The position numbers were made by a program, and so were the translations under genes. 64,000 bases of DNA from Candidatus Gastranaerophilales bacterium (GTDB lineage Bacteria; Cyanobacteriota; Vampirovibrionia; Gastranaerophilales; Gastranaerophilaceae). The stretch spans positions 62,001 through 126,000 of the forward strand of contig CANRHZ010000001.1 in the NCBI GenBank assembly GCA_947630535.1. Reading direction: 5' to 3'. The notes under the pieces were generated by a model. That model had not been told where the DNA came from, searched no databases, and saw only the letters and a list, made by a program, of their open reading frames with translations. Positions 36,865-46,288 of the stretch are shown in pieces (the stretch's first letter is position 1; each line of letters begins with the position of its first letter).

Positions 36865-37116
36865 TTAAAGAGAAATTTCTTTGTTTTCGATTTTTTCCAT
36901 TAAATCGGAATACCCGCCAATTCTAACCCCGTCAATGATAATTTGGGGGGCGGTAACTTCACCTTTGATATTAAACTTCTTTTGAAGCTTTCTGAATTCT
37001 TCTTCTTCGTCCCCGTCCAATTCGTATTCCGTGAACTTTAAATTTTTATCTTCAAAAAACTCTTTAGCCTTTGCACAATACGGGCAATAAGATAGAGTGT
37101 AGATTTGGATATCCAT
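36865..37116 (-). CDS. Glutaredoxin
   Basis: 83 residues with the dithiol active site CPYC at 11-14 after IYTLSY, and the glutathione-binding elements TAPQIIIDG (cis-Pro) and IGGYSDL near the C-terminus: a standard GrxC-type glutaredoxin. It reduces protein disulfides or glutathione mixed disulfides in the cytoplasm. It starts 12 nt after the TPR gene on the same strand with AGGAGC upstream, so the two are one operon. Confidence 0.92.
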   Translation of the reverse strand: MDIQIYTLSYCPYCAKAKEFFEDKNLKFTEYELDGDEEEEFRKLQKKFNIKGEVTAPQIIIDGVRIGGYSDLMEKIENKEISL

Positions 37117-37128
37117 AAAAAATGCTCC

Positions 37129-37599
37129 TTATATTCTTTCTAATATAAGTTTTACACTGTTTATTTCATCTTGTGCAATATCCAATTTGATATAATCCTC
37201 AAAGTATTCTCTTGCTGAGTCCATATCATTTCTTGCCATAAATAAAAGCCCTAATTTTTTATAGGAATAGGGGAACTTTTCGTTCATTGTTATTGCTTTA
37301 AGGTGAGCCGAAATTGCTTTATCGGGCTCATTATTCCCTTCGTAAGCGCAACCCAAATTATAGTATATTATAGGGCTCCGGTGATTTTCCAGAACAACTT
37401 CATAGTTTGCAATAGCGGAATAATAGTCCCCCATTTCAAATTGAAGTCTTGCAAGCTCATAGTTTATTTCATAATTATCGGGGTTTTCTTCTTCCAATCT
37501 GCCCAAAATTTCAAAGGCATCATCATATCTGCAATCCAGAATAAGTTGCCTTACAAATTCTATACCGTCTATTTGTGGTTGCCCGTCTTTTGTGTCCAT
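37129..37599 (-). CDS. TPR-repeat protein
   Basis: 156 residues made almost entirely of tetratricopeptide repeats: YDDAFEILGRLEEENPDNYE, YYSAIANYEVVLENHRSPI, PDKAISAHLKAITMNEKFP and MDSAREYFEDYIKLD. There is no signal peptide, so it is a cytoplasmic protein-protein interaction scaffold with unknown partners. First gene of a run with glutaredoxin and the omega-like ORF; divergent from yebC. Confidence 0.8.
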   Translation of the reverse strand: MDTKDGQPQIDGIEFVRQLILDCRYDDAFEILGRLEEENPDNYEINYELARLQFEMGDYYSAIANYEVVLENHRSPIIYYNLGCAYEGNNEPDKAISAHLKAITMNEKFPYSYKKLGLLFMARNDMDSAREYFEDYIKLDIAQDEINSVKLILERI

Positions 37600-37638
37600 G
37601 ATTTAATTATATTATAAAAGTAAAAAAGGAAGTAATTT

Positions 37639-38424
37639 ATGTCAGGACATTCTAAGTGGGCAAACATTAAACATAAAAAAGCAAAAACGGATGCTCTCCG
37701 TGGTGCAAACTTTGCAAAATATTCAAGAGAAATAATTATAGCGGCTAAAATCGGCGGAGGGGACCCGCAAGGTAATTTCCGATTGAGAACCGCAATAGAT
37801 AAAGCAAAAGCGGGCGGACTTCCAAACGAAAATATAAAACGTGCAATTGAAAAAGGTGCAGGCGGCGGAAGCGGAGAAAATTATGAAGAAATTACATACG
37901 AAGGCTACGGCGCAGGCGGGGTTGCCGTATTTATTGAAGCCGCAACCGATAACAGGAACAGAACCGCAGGCGATATAAGAAGTTATTTTACAAAGTTTGG
38001 CGGAAACCTGGGCGCAGACGGATGCGTCGGATGGATATTTGAACCCGTTGGCATAATTACATTTGATAAGGTTATTGAACCTGAAAACAAAAAAGAAAAG
38101 CCAAAAGTAATTGAGCTTGATGAAATTCTTGAAGCAAGCCTTGAATTTGAACCCAAAGATGTATATGAAGAAGAAGATGAAATAAAAGTTTTAACTACAC
38201 CTGACAGTCTGCAATCAACAACAGAGGGACTTGAAAAATTGGGATATAAAGCAAAAACTGCCGAAAATACAAGAATTCCAAGTAATTCAACAGAAGTTAC
38301 AGACCCCGATATTGCAAAAAAAGTTCTTCTTTTAATGGAAAAATTAGAAGAACATGATGACGTTCAAAACGTATATTCAAACTTTGATATTGATGATAAT
38401 TTAATGGAAAAAGTAAATATATAA
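37639..38424 (+). CDS. yebC: YebC/PmpR-family protein (TACO1 type)
   Basis: 261 residues. Family start SGHSKWANIKHKKAKTDA, followed by IAAKIGGGDPQGN, KAGGLPNENIKRAIEKGAGG and the YEGYGAGGVAVFIEAATDN block: a full-length match. Members act as transcription regulators or as ribosome-associated factors that relieve stalling at polyproline stretches; which applies here cannot be told. AAGGAAG precedes the ATG. The helicase-nuclease gene starts on the very next base after its stop. Confidence 0.93.
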   Translation: MSGHSKWANIKHKKAKTDALRGANFAKYSREIIIAAKIGGGDPQGNFRLRTAIDKAKAGGLPNENIKRAIEKGAGGGSGENYEEITYEGYGAGGVAVFIEAATDNRNRTAGDIRSYFTKFGGNLGADGCVGWIFEPVGIITFDKVIEPENKKEKPKVIELDEILEASLEFEPKDVYEEEDEIKVLTTPDSLQSTTEGLEKLGYKAKTAENTRIPSNSTEVTDPDIAKKVLLLMEKLEEHDDVQNVYSNFDIDDNLMEKVNI

Positions 38425-41400
38425 ATGCAGACATTAGCCGTTATTGAACCTAATCAACAACAAAAAGAAGCAATTAATTCGCTTGACGGGCCAATTATGC
38501 TCCTTGCGGGCCCCGGGACAGGGAAAACATTTACTCTTATAAAAAGAATAGAGAATATGATACAAAAGGGGATTAACCCTCAAAATATTCTCTGTTTAAC
38601 ATTTTCAGACGCCGCATCAAACGAAATGAAATCAAGGCTTCTTAATTTGTCCGGGGTAAAAGGGGCATCCGTTAATGTTTTTACCTACCATTCTTTTTGT
38701 ATGGATGCAATAAGATCTAACCCTTCGTTATTTGAGCTTAAAGAAAATGTAATGATGGCGGACGACATTACAAAGCAAGCCATTTTAAAAGAGAGCATTG
38801 ATGAATTTGATAAAGAAAACAAAATCGAGTTCCTAAAAGATAAGTGGGGAAACAAATACTTTTATATAAATGCAATCCTATCTTCAATCAACACAATTAA
38901 AAGGGAGAGAACCACAAAAGAAGAATATTTTAAATTTATGGAAGAAAATGAGGAGTGGAATTTAAAATTAGAGAACCTCTATCTTGAAAAAAAAGAAAGA
39001 GAAGAAAAAAATAAAGTAACAAAAGATATTTTAAAAAGAATTGAAACCCAAGAAAAAAAGATAGGAAAAGCAAAAGAATTTTATTCAATATACGAAATTT
39101 ATCAAAAAAAACTGTCTTTAAACGCCCTTATAGATTATGCGGATATGATCAACCTCGTGGTTGAGAGGATGGAAGAAGATTTTGACTTTTTATACAGTAT
39201 TTCAAAAGATTATAAATACGTTCTTGTAGATGAATATCAAGATACAAGCAAAGTTCAAAACGAGATTATATTCAACATTTTAAAGGGTGCTTCCACAAGA
39301 AATATTTTTGTTGTCGGAGATGATGATCAGATTATATACTCTTTTCAAGGGGCACAAAGCCGCAATTTAAGCGATTTTTTAGAAAAGTTTAAAGACACGA
39401 AAATAATCTGTCTTGAAGAAAACAGAAGGTCAAGCCAAACCATACTTGATTTTGCAACCTGTTTAATAAAAGATGACCCTTGTCGTTTAACCAACAATCC
39501 GAATTTTAATATCCAAAAAAAATTAATAGCCAAAGGTGAAAGGGCAATCTCAAACGAGAAAAAAATAGATTTTAATATTTATTCTGAGACCATACAGGAA
39601 AATAACGAAATAATACAAAAAATCCAAAACTTAATATCCAAGGGCACAAAAATGTCCGAGATTGCAATAATTTTAAGAAAAAATGACCAGCTTGAAAACT
39701 ATGCAAGACTCTTAAAACAAAATAATATACCCTATGCAATTCAAAAACAAAAAAACGCATTTGATGTTCCTTCCTTTATTCAAATTTATTTTTATTTAAA
39801 AATACTTGCAAATTCTTATATAGAGCAGGATAAATTGTTTGCCCTTATATCATATAAACCGTTTTATGTGTCGGATTATACTCTAAGCTCGTTTTTAAAG
39901 CTTGCAAGAAAATATAATAACCCTTGGTTTAATATTATTGAAGATAATATAGAAGGCGACCTGAAAGAGCTGAAGGATTTTTATTCAACCTATATAAGCT
40001 TAAAAAACAAAAAATCTTACATGCCCTTAGTTCCTTTTATCCACGAAGTGATTACCAAAACAGGCATTTTAGAATACTATGCAAATAACGGAGATGAAGA
40101 AAGGTTTGAAAATATATCTTCTATAAAAAGGCTTATTGATGAGGCAAGGGCATATTCCTTCATCCATAAATCTTCAAGGATTGATGATTTTATTAAACAC
40201 CTTGATAGTTGCTATAATCAGGGAATCAAGATGGAACTTGATAAACCCGTTGAGCATAGTGATGCAATACAACTTGCAACATACCATGGCTCTAAAGGGA
40301 GAGAATTTGAGCATGTATTTTTACCTGATTTAACTTCAAGAGTATTTGAGAAATTCGGCGCCAACAATAAAGAAGTTGAGCTTCCGATAGAAAAATCACT
40401 TTTTAGTCAGGATAAAGACAAAAATAAGGATGCGGAATTAAGAAGGCTGCTTTTTGTCGGGATTACAAGGGCAAAATTCGGACTATATATAAGTTATGCC
40501 CAAAAAAATGAAAATTCGGAACAGTCTTTAAGTAAATATATATGCGATTTGTTCCCCGAGCTTGATTATCTGGTTAATAAAAAAATTTTTGACCTTACAA
40601 AAGAAATAAAAGCGGATGAAATTGTAAAAGATATTGTTGTTCAATATGGTACTTTATATAAAAACGAGCTTATAAACAGAACAAAAAATATAACCTTAAG
40701 CCAAACTTCACTTAACGCATATCTTAACTGCCCCTTAAATTATTTTTATTCGGATATTTTATCCGTCCCCGTTTTTGTGGAAGATAAAGACATTCTTGCA
40801 TACGGCTCATCAATTCATTATGCCATAGACATTATGACAAAAGATGCGATTAAAAACGGAAGATGGAACACAAGCGAATATATGACGGATAATTTCTTAG
40901 AAAAAATTAATACCTTTGAATTCAGCTCACCTGATAAAAAGCTTGAACTTATCGAAAGGGGAAAAAATTCAATCGAGAAAAATTATTATAAATTTATTGA
41001 ATCAAACCCTTCAAATATTATATCAACGGAATACAGAATGGAAGCGGATTTTGAAGGAATTAAATTAAAGGGTTTTGCCGATAGAATTTCAAAAGACAAT
41101 GAAGGAAACATTTTAATAACAGACTTTAAAACCGGAAGCTATAAAAAAGCTGATTCAAACCCCAACTATTATAATCAGCTCAGATTTTATAAATTTTTAT
41201 ACGAGCTTATAAACGGCGAAAATAAAGTCAAAAAAACTTCTCTTACATTCTTTGAAGAAGGTTGCAAACAAACCGCCCCGGAAATTGAAGCTTGGGATAA
41301 TGAAGAAATAAAACAAAAAATTAAAGAGGCAATAAAAGGTATAAAAGAGCTCAATTTTGAACCAAAACAGGACGAAAAAAATTGCGGTTTTTGTGCTTAT

Positions 41401-41439
41401 AAATTAATATGTAAACTTTATACAAGCGAAAAACATTAA
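38425..41439 (+). CDS. UvrD/Rep-type helicase fused to a PD-(D/E)XK nuclease with an Fe-S motif
   Basis: 1004 residues. The superfamily 1 helicase part has Walker A AGPGTGKT (28-35), motif II VLVDEYQD, motif III VGDDDQIIYSFQGA, motif V YHGSKGREFEHVF and motif VI LLFVGITRAK. The C-terminal part starts with LSQTSLNAYLNCPLNYFY and carries nuclease residues in RMEADFEG, GFADRI and ITDFKTGSYK. It ends in CGFCAYKLIC, which with the earlier cysteine would form the 4Fe-4S staple seen in AddB-type nucleases. This resembles actinobacterial UvrD-nuclease fusions or AddA/AddB. Likely role: DNA end processing and repair. The ATG is immediately after the yebC stop. The last 4 nt overlap the convergent comEC stop. 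Confidence 0.88.
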   Translation: MQTLAVIEPNQQQKEAINSLDGPIMLLAGPGTGKTFTLIKRIENMIQKGINPQNILCLTFSDAASNEMKSRLLNLSGVKGASVNVFTYHSFCMDAIRSNPSLFELKENVMMADDITKQAILKESIDEFDKENKIEFLKDKWGNKYFYINAILSSINTIKRERTTKEEYFKFMEENEEWNLKLENLYLEKKEREEKNKVTKDILKRIETQEKKIGKAKEFYSIYEIYQKKLSLNALIDYADMINLVVERMEEDFDFLYSISKDYKYVLVDEYQDTSKVQNEIIFNILKGASTRNIFVVGDDDQIIYSFQGAQSRNLSDFLEKFKDTKIICLEENRRSSQTILDFATCLIKDDPCRLTNNPNFNIQKKLIAKGERAISNEKKIDFNIYSETIQENNEIIQKIQNLISKGTKMSEIAIILRKNDQLENYARLLKQNNIPYAIQKQKNAFDVPSFIQIYFYLKILANSYIEQDKLFALISYKPFYVSDYTLSSFLKLARKYNNPWFNIIEDNIEGDLKELKDFYSTYISLKNKKSYMPLVPFIHEVITKTGILEYYANNGDEERFENISSIKRLIDEARAYSFIHKSSRIDDFIKHLDSCYNQGIKMELDKPVEHSDAIQLATYHGSKGREFEHVFLPDLTSRVFEKFGANNKEVELPIEKSLFSQDKDKNKDAELRRLLFVGITRAKFGLYISYAQKNENSEQSLSKYICDLFPELDYLVNKKIFDLTKEIKADEIVKDIVVQYGTLYKNELINRTKNITLSQTSLNAYLNCPLNYFYSDILSVPVFVEDKDILAYGSSIHYAIDIMTKDAIKNGRWNTSEYMTDNFLEKINTFEFSSPDKKLELIERGKNSIEKNYYKFIESNPSNIISTEYRMEADFEGIKLKGFADRISKDNEGNILITDFKTGSYKKADSNPNYYNQLRFYKFLYELINGENKVKKTSLTFFEEGCKQTAPEIEAWDNEEIKQKIKEAIKGIKELNFEPKQDEKNCGFCAYKLICKLYTSEKH

Positions 41440-43961
41440 AACTTAACTTCCATAAAACGATTGGTTTTTCTGTTGTAAGAATACGGGGTTAAATTTTCAT
41501 CAACAACAAATTTAATTGCACCGTATTCTCTTGTGGATAAGACTTTTGATTTCTTTTTTAATTCCATGACGGTGAATTTATTCGGGTGTCCGTAGGGGTT
41601 TTTTCCTGTTGATATAATTGCGTATTCGGGTTTTATTTTATTCAACATATAATGACTAACCGTATTTTTTGCGCCATGGTGCGCCACTTTTAGAACATCA
41701 ATATCTTCCATATATTTATCAATCATCTCATACCCTTTTATTCCGACATCTGCCATAAAAAGAAATTTGTATTTACCGAGCGTTGCTAATGTTACCGTTG
41801 ATGCATCGTTTTTTGAGCCCTTATCGGTTTTATAGGGAACATAGTTAACAATTTTTGTATTGCCGTCATAAATAAATGTCTGTTTTTGATATGGTGTTTG
41901 ATATTTAATGTTATTTGCTTCAATATATTCTTTTATGGAACATGAATTCCTTGAATTACATTCAAGTTTAGGCAATATTAGGTTTTTAACTTTTATTTCT
42001 TTTAATATATCAACCAAACCCCCTGAATGGTCAGAATCATAGTGGGTTACAATCAGTGTGTCTATTTCTTTTATATTTTTATCGTATAAATATTCAAGAG
42101 TTATTGTTTTTGCACTTGATGCTCCGTTATACACAAATTTTCCCGTATCAATCATTATATATTTATTATCTTTTGTTTTAATGAGGGCATTATCTGCGTT
42201 TCCGACATTAAAAAATATGACTTCCGAGTTACTTTCACTAAGATTTATATATTGAACACCAAGGAGAACAACAGATATGAAAAGGAAAATATTTAATATT
42301 CTTTTTTTAAACAGATATTTTAAAGAAATGAAAAATAAAATAACGGTAATATAAAATAATACAATGCCTATAACCTTAGGCGAAGGTATTCTTATCATGG
42401 AATTGGGTAAATTAGAAAAGAAATTTGAGATATTAAGTATAATTCCTATTGTATGGTTCAATATGCCATCAAAAACGGGTAAAACAATGTTTGAAATTTT
42501 TGGTATAAAACAAAATATTGTGCTTACAAACCCCAAAAAGCTCACAATTCCGATAAATGGAATGACGCAAATGTTTGCAAGTATTGAATAAGTCGAAAAA
42601 GAATTAAAGTAATATGCTTGCAGGGGGCCTGCCCAAAGTTGAGCGACAAAAGGTATAATAAAAGCCGAGCATATTGATGTCGGAGAGAAAATTAAAAGAA
42701 ATGACTTTACAATCTTTGGAAAGTTTTTAATTTTCTTATAATAGTTCTTGTTCCTGTTCGATAAAAGGTGGTTTATAGGGGGTATACAAATTATAAGCCC
42801 CAAAGTCACAAGAAAAGATAATTGAAATCCGACATCTGCTATATATTCGGGTTTAAAAATTAATATAATAAATCCCGCCATAAAAATTAAAGATATGCCG
42901 TTTGCTTCTCTATATATTAATTTGCCTATAAGTATTATAAGAAGCATAACGGAAGCTCTCACAACGGAAGGAGGACAACCTGTCATAAGTGTATAAAGAA
43001 ATACCATAAAAATACCGGAGGTAATTTTCAATCGGTATGAAATATTTATGTAATACAGAATTAAAAGCCAAACAGATAAAATCAAAGCAACATTTAAACC
43101 TGATGCGGCAAGCAAGTGCAACAATCCTGAACTTATAAAAGACTCTTTAACATCATCAGGCGGATTAATTGCATCATCTCCAAAGACAACACCGCCCAAT
43201 ATTTCAAGCTTTGGCGATTTAATATATTTAGAATGCACATCTATAACTTTATTTCTGATATCGTGCATTTTAGTTGTAAGAAGATAATTTAAAAAAGTTA
43301 TTTTGTTTGATAAACCCTCTTTTTGAATTGCACCTTTAAAGTCAACGGTTTTAATTATTTCAAATTCGCCCTTATTTGCATAAAAAGTTCTAAGTATTCC
43401 CTTATTAGCTAAAAAATTCTTATAATCAAACTGGGAAGGGTTTGTTGCTGATGAAGGGGTGGTGAGGTTTCCCTTAATTTTAAGGATATTTCCGTATTTA
43501 ATTTTTGAGGCTTCATTATCAAAGTTTTTCAAACTTACCATAAGTGTTGAGTTATTTATTTTATAGTCCCTGTTATAAGCATTCAAACCAAGGGTTTTAA
43601 AAGAAAATTTGTATGTATCAGAGGATGTATTATGTTTTGGATTTGTTATAACCACACCTGTAATTTCCGCATTTTTAAGATAGTCTGTGTACAAAAAATC
43701 ATCTGTGTATGTGTAATGAAATTTTCCGTTAAAAAAACCTATCAAAAAGAGCAAATACAAAGAACAAAGAAAATAAACAGAGATATGTTTTCTAAAAAAT
43801 ATCAAAACAAAGATTAAAGGAAAAAGTATCATTAATGAAAACAAGGAAAACTTTTCTAAATAAAATCCTATAAGCCCAAAGGAATAGAATGCAAAAAATA
43901 ATATACAAATAAATGGTTTATTTTCACGAAGTGAAATGAAATAATCTTTTAATTCTTCCAT
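41436..43961 (-). CDS. comEC: ComEC/Rec2 DNA-uptake channel
   Basis: 841 residues. Inner-membrane channel that carries single-stranded DNA into the cell during natural transformation. Order: N-terminal membrane helices, a soluble OB-like domain (about 90-210), the Competence core with LLHLLAASGLNVALI and multiple transmembrane helices (about 270-560), then a metallo-beta-lactamase-like domain with THYDSDHSGG and VAHHGAKNTV. All three domains are present, as in full-length ComEC. It has no ribosome binding site but TAAAAT 6 nt before the ATG. Natural competence is inferred, since no other com genes are in the window. Confidence 0.92.
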   Translation of the reverse strand: MEELKDYFISLRENKPFICILFFAFYSFGLIGFYLEKFSLFSLMILFPLIFVLIFFRKHISVYFLCSLYLLFLIGFFNGKFHYTYTDDFLYTDYLKNAEITGVVITNPKHNTSSDTYKFSFKTLGLNAYNRDYKINNSTLMVSLKNFDNEASKIKYGNILKIKGNLTTPSSATNPSQFDYKNFLANKGILRTFYANKGEFEIIKTVDFKGAIQKEGLSNKITFLNYLLTTKMHDIRNKVIDVHSKYIKSPKLEILGGVVFGDDAINPPDDVKESFISSGLLHLLAASGLNVALILSVWLLILYYINISYRLKITSGIFMVFLYTLMTGCPPSVVRASVMLLIILIGKLIYREANGISLIFMAGFIILIFKPEYIADVGFQLSFLVTLGLIICIPPINHLLSNRNKNYYKKIKNFPKIVKSFLLIFSPTSICSAFIIPFVAQLWAGPLQAYYFNSFSTYSILANICVIPFIGIVSFLGFVSTIFCFIPKISNIVLPVFDGILNHTIGIILNISNFFSNLPNSMIRIPSPKVIGIVLFYITVILFFISLKYLFKKRILNIFLFISVVLLGVQYINLSESNSEVIFFNVGNADNALIKTKDNKYIMIDTGKFVYNGASSAKTITLEYLYDKNIKEIDTLIVTHYDSDHSGGLVDILKEIKVKNLILPKLECNSRNSCSIKEYIEANNIKYQTPYQKQTFIYDGNTKIVNYVPYKTDKGSKNDASTVTLATLGKYKFLFMADVGIKGYEMIDKYMEDIDVLKVAHHGAKNTVSHYMLNKIKPEYAIISTGKNPYGHPNKFTVMELKKKSKVLSTREYGAIKFVVDENLTPYSYNRKTNRFMEVKF

Positions 43962-43973
43962 AAAACAATTTTA
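43959..43973 (-). promoter_or_regulatory. -10 box abutting the comEC start (leaderless candidate)
   Basis: On the minus strand TAAAAT (43968-43973) is 6 nt from the comEC ATG and no Shine-Dalgarno sequence is present. The -35 region is weak. Confidence 0.4.
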
Positions 43974-44096
43974 ATATATCAAAAAAAATTAAATATTAAG
44001 TTATGTAAAATAGAGTCCTAAAAAAAGTAAATTATTTCAAGTATATATACTTTATATACATATAGAGAGCGATTACAACAAAACGAGGAGATTAAA

Positions 44097-45392
44097 ATGA
44101 CGACACACGTAAGTACCGTTAAGAACCAAACAAATGTTTACACGTACGAACAATTTAAAGAACTTCAAAAAAACGGACAAATTGAGGAAAATTCAATTAA
44201 AAGTGCTTCAATATTTAAGCAATCAGCTGATGCAAACCAATGCACAGACGGAAAAGATGACGGCAAAATAGGATTTTTTGAAGGCGTTAAATCTACCGTT
44301 AAAGGTGCGGCAAAGGGATTAATAAATGGCATTAAAGGCATGTTCACCGACGAAAACGGTAAATTTTCATTGGGAAAAACTCTTAAAACCGTTGCAGTTA
44401 CAGCTGCTTGCTTTGCTCCTATTGTTGGGCCTTATATTGCAGCCGGACTTTGTGCATACGGTGCCGTTAAAGGCGGTGTCGGAATTGCTAAAGGTGTTGC
44501 AAGTGCTGCAAATGCAACTACCGATGCTGAAAAGAAAGCAGCATTTGAATCAATCGGCGGAAATGCTCTTACGACAGGTATATCAGTTGTCGGCTTAAAA
44601 GCTTCGGCAAGCGCAATTGCAGGTCAATCAGGATTTACGGGGGTACTCGGCAAAGGTAATACAATTGCTCAATCATTCAAAACAAACGGAATAGGCAGCA
44701 CTTTAAAACAGTTGGCAACTCCCGCTAAAAATTACTATGGCTCGGCTTGGAAAACAGGTACTGCTGCTGCTGAAGAAGCAGGCACAAATACATTAGCAGG
44801 CGGCTTTAAATCGGTTGCCAAAACAACATTGAAAGACACGGGTAAAAATGTTTTAAATGCCGCAGAAACTGTAAGAAACAAAACAAAAGGTATGACAGAC
44901 AAATTAAAAAGTAATAAAAGTGTAGCACCGGAAAATAAAGTCGCAGCTGAAAATATCGGAGTTGAAGAAAGCGGACTAAGTGAAGTCAGCCAAGCAGCTG
45001 AAAATATCGGAGTTGAAGAAAGCGGACTAAGTGAAGTCAGTGAAGCAGCTAAAAGCACACCTAAACAAAGCAAAATAAACGAAAAAGTCGGCAAGCTAAA
45101 ACAATCTGCAAAAAGAATCTACAATGATAGTATAAATAAAGGTTACACAGGCTTACCGGAAAACGGAAACATATTCAGAACGGCTTATACAACTGCATCA
45201 GCAAACACAACGAACGGTACAAACTGGGATGATAAAATCAATAACGCAAGTCAAACAATGGTTGAAATTGATTCTGAAAGCGGTGTAGAATACGATTTAG
45301 AAGATTACAAAACCTTAACGGGTGATGATGTTAACAACATATCCCAAAACATTATGAAAGATGTAAACGAAATAAGTAATCCCGCAGCATAA
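44097..45392 (+). CDS. Ala/Gly-rich protein with an EF-hand-like loop and a tandem repeat; function unknown
   Basis: 431 residues, not recognised. An EF-hand-like loop DGKDDGKIGFFE (51-62) precedes a lysine-spaced helical stretch and a hydrophobic, Gly/Ala-rich region (about 98-135) that could insert in a membrane. The middle (about 140-280) is low-complexity. Residues 283-316 are a 17-residue unit repeated twice (AAENIGVEESGLSEVSQ, then the same ending in E). The C-terminus is Asn/Thr/Asp-rich. There is no signal peptide. The ribosome binding site is GAGGAG. The gene is isolated and ends in a terminator. Such glycine-zipper-rich proteins can be secreted or surface-located, but I have no direct evidence. 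Confidence 0.6.
   Translation: MTTHVSTVKNQTNVYTYEQFKELQKNGQIEENSIKSASIFKQSADANQCTDGKDDGKIGFFEGVKSTVKGAAKGLINGIKGMFTDENGKFSLGKTLKTVAVTAACFAPIVGPYIAAGLCAYGAVKGGVGIAKGVASAANATTDAEKKAAFESIGGNALTTGISVVGLKASASAIAGQSGFTGVLGKGNTIAQSFKTNGIGSTLKQLATPAKNYYGSAWKTGTAAAEEAGTNTLAGGFKSVAKTTLKDTGKNVLNAAETVRNKTKGMTDKLKSNKSVAPENKVAAENIGVEESGLSEVSQAAENIGVEESGLSEVSEAAKSTPKQSKINEKVGKLKQSAKRIYNDSINKGYTGLPENGNIFRTAYTTASANTTNGTNWDDKINNASQTMVEIDSESGVEYDLEDYKTLTGDDVNNISQNIMKDVNEISNPAA
44943..45044 (+). repeat. Tandem duplication of a 51-bp unit
   Basis: 44943-44993 and 44994-45044 are identical except for two bases in the last six. The unit is 17 codons long, so the reading frame is kept. Confidence 0.95.
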
Positions 45393-45415
45393 ATAATAAT
45401 ATACGAAACTAAAAT

Positions 45416-45446
45416 AAAGTAAGGGCAAGTTTGCCCTTACTTTTTT
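45416..45446. terminator. Bidirectional intrinsic terminator
   Basis: A near-perfect 13-bp stem (AAAGTAAGGGCAA / TTGCCCTTACTTT) with a T-run lies between two convergent genes. Confidence 0.9.
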
Positions 45447-46224
45447 AATCTATAATTGTAACTGTGGCCCCTGAATTTGCGTTTCCTCCGGTGTCATAAC
45501 CGTACCCGTTTGAATACATATCCCCCATTCCCCCTTGTCCGTTTGCATCAAAGAGTTGTATTGATTTTTTGTTTGAGTTTGGAGTGTAGTTTCCGTATAC
45601 ATTCGGGTCTTGATAAACATTTTGGCTCTTTGGAGTGTAATTTGGATTAAAAAATCTTATAATCCTTGTACCTAAATTAAAGCCGCCATAATTCGGGTAT
45701 GAATTATAAACACCGTTTTGGTAGTATCCGTAAGAATTCGGATAGAAGGGCCTGTTAACAGGCGGGCTGAAACCGGTTATATAACCGTTATGAAATCTGT
45801 TCCAATAACGGTTATTAAACATTCTGTTGTTCCATCTTTGCGGGTAAAATCCCCCTCTATAACCCCTGTTTATTCCTCCGCCAAATCCGAAATTGCCGCC
45901 TATTGCATTTGATATCAGGCATTTATTCGTATATTCGTTAATAAGATTTATTCTTTTTTTTGGATTCCCGCTCTGTATTGCACCGAAAATTCTGGATTCA
46001 ATCCTTGATAGCCTTGAATCCCATTTTTCATTTTTATAGTTTTTCCCTAAAATTTTCATCTCTATTTTATCTAAGTCTGCAAGCTCTAAAGTTTCGTTTG
46101 CAAATTGACAGGTAAAATCGTTGTATCCGTCCTTAACAACATAATTTAAAAGTTCGTTTGACTCTTTTGCGCATGCAAAAGGCACAGATAATAATAAACC
46201 CAATAATAAAACAATTTTTTTCAT
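45445..46224 (-). CDS. Secreted Asn/Gly/Tyr-rich protein with an LExxxFG repeat
   Basis: 259 residues with a signal peptide (MKKIVLLLGLLLSVPFACA). The mature N-terminus carries LADLDKIEMKILGKNYKNEK and then RLSRIESRIFG. This is a paired pattern of the form L..IE..hhG..h......RL.RIE..hFG that I associate with secreted Melainabacteria and cyanobacterial proteins. The C-terminal 160 residues are low-complexity, rich in Gly, Asn, Tyr, Pro and Arg (for example GGINRGYRGGFYPQRWNNR), suggesting an extended surface or matrix segment. Function unknown. It lies 64 nt downstream of the gene at 46289 on the same strand. Confidence 0.6.
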   Translation of the reverse strand: MKKIVLLLGLLLSVPFACAKESNELLNYVVKDGYNDFTCQFANETLELADLDKIEMKILGKNYKNEKWDSRLSRIESRIFGAIQSGNPKKRINLINEYTNKCLISNAIGGNFGFGGGINRGYRGGFYPQRWNNRMFNNRYWNRFHNGYITGFSPPVNRPFYPNSYGYYQNGVYNSYPNYGGFNLGTRIIRFFNPNYTPKSQNVYQDPNVYGNYTPNSNKKSIQLFDANGQGGMGDMYSNGYGYDTGGNANSGATVTIID

Positions 46225-46288
46225 AACAGTTTAAAGTTATCTTAGAATGGGATAAAATTAATCGCTCGTCGGTTGAATATCCATTTAT

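Noticed and set aside
44039-44052. Perfect palindrome AAGTATATATACTT upstream of the 44097 gene
   Set aside because: It is an AT-only core in an AT-rich gap, with no second copy or known operator match.
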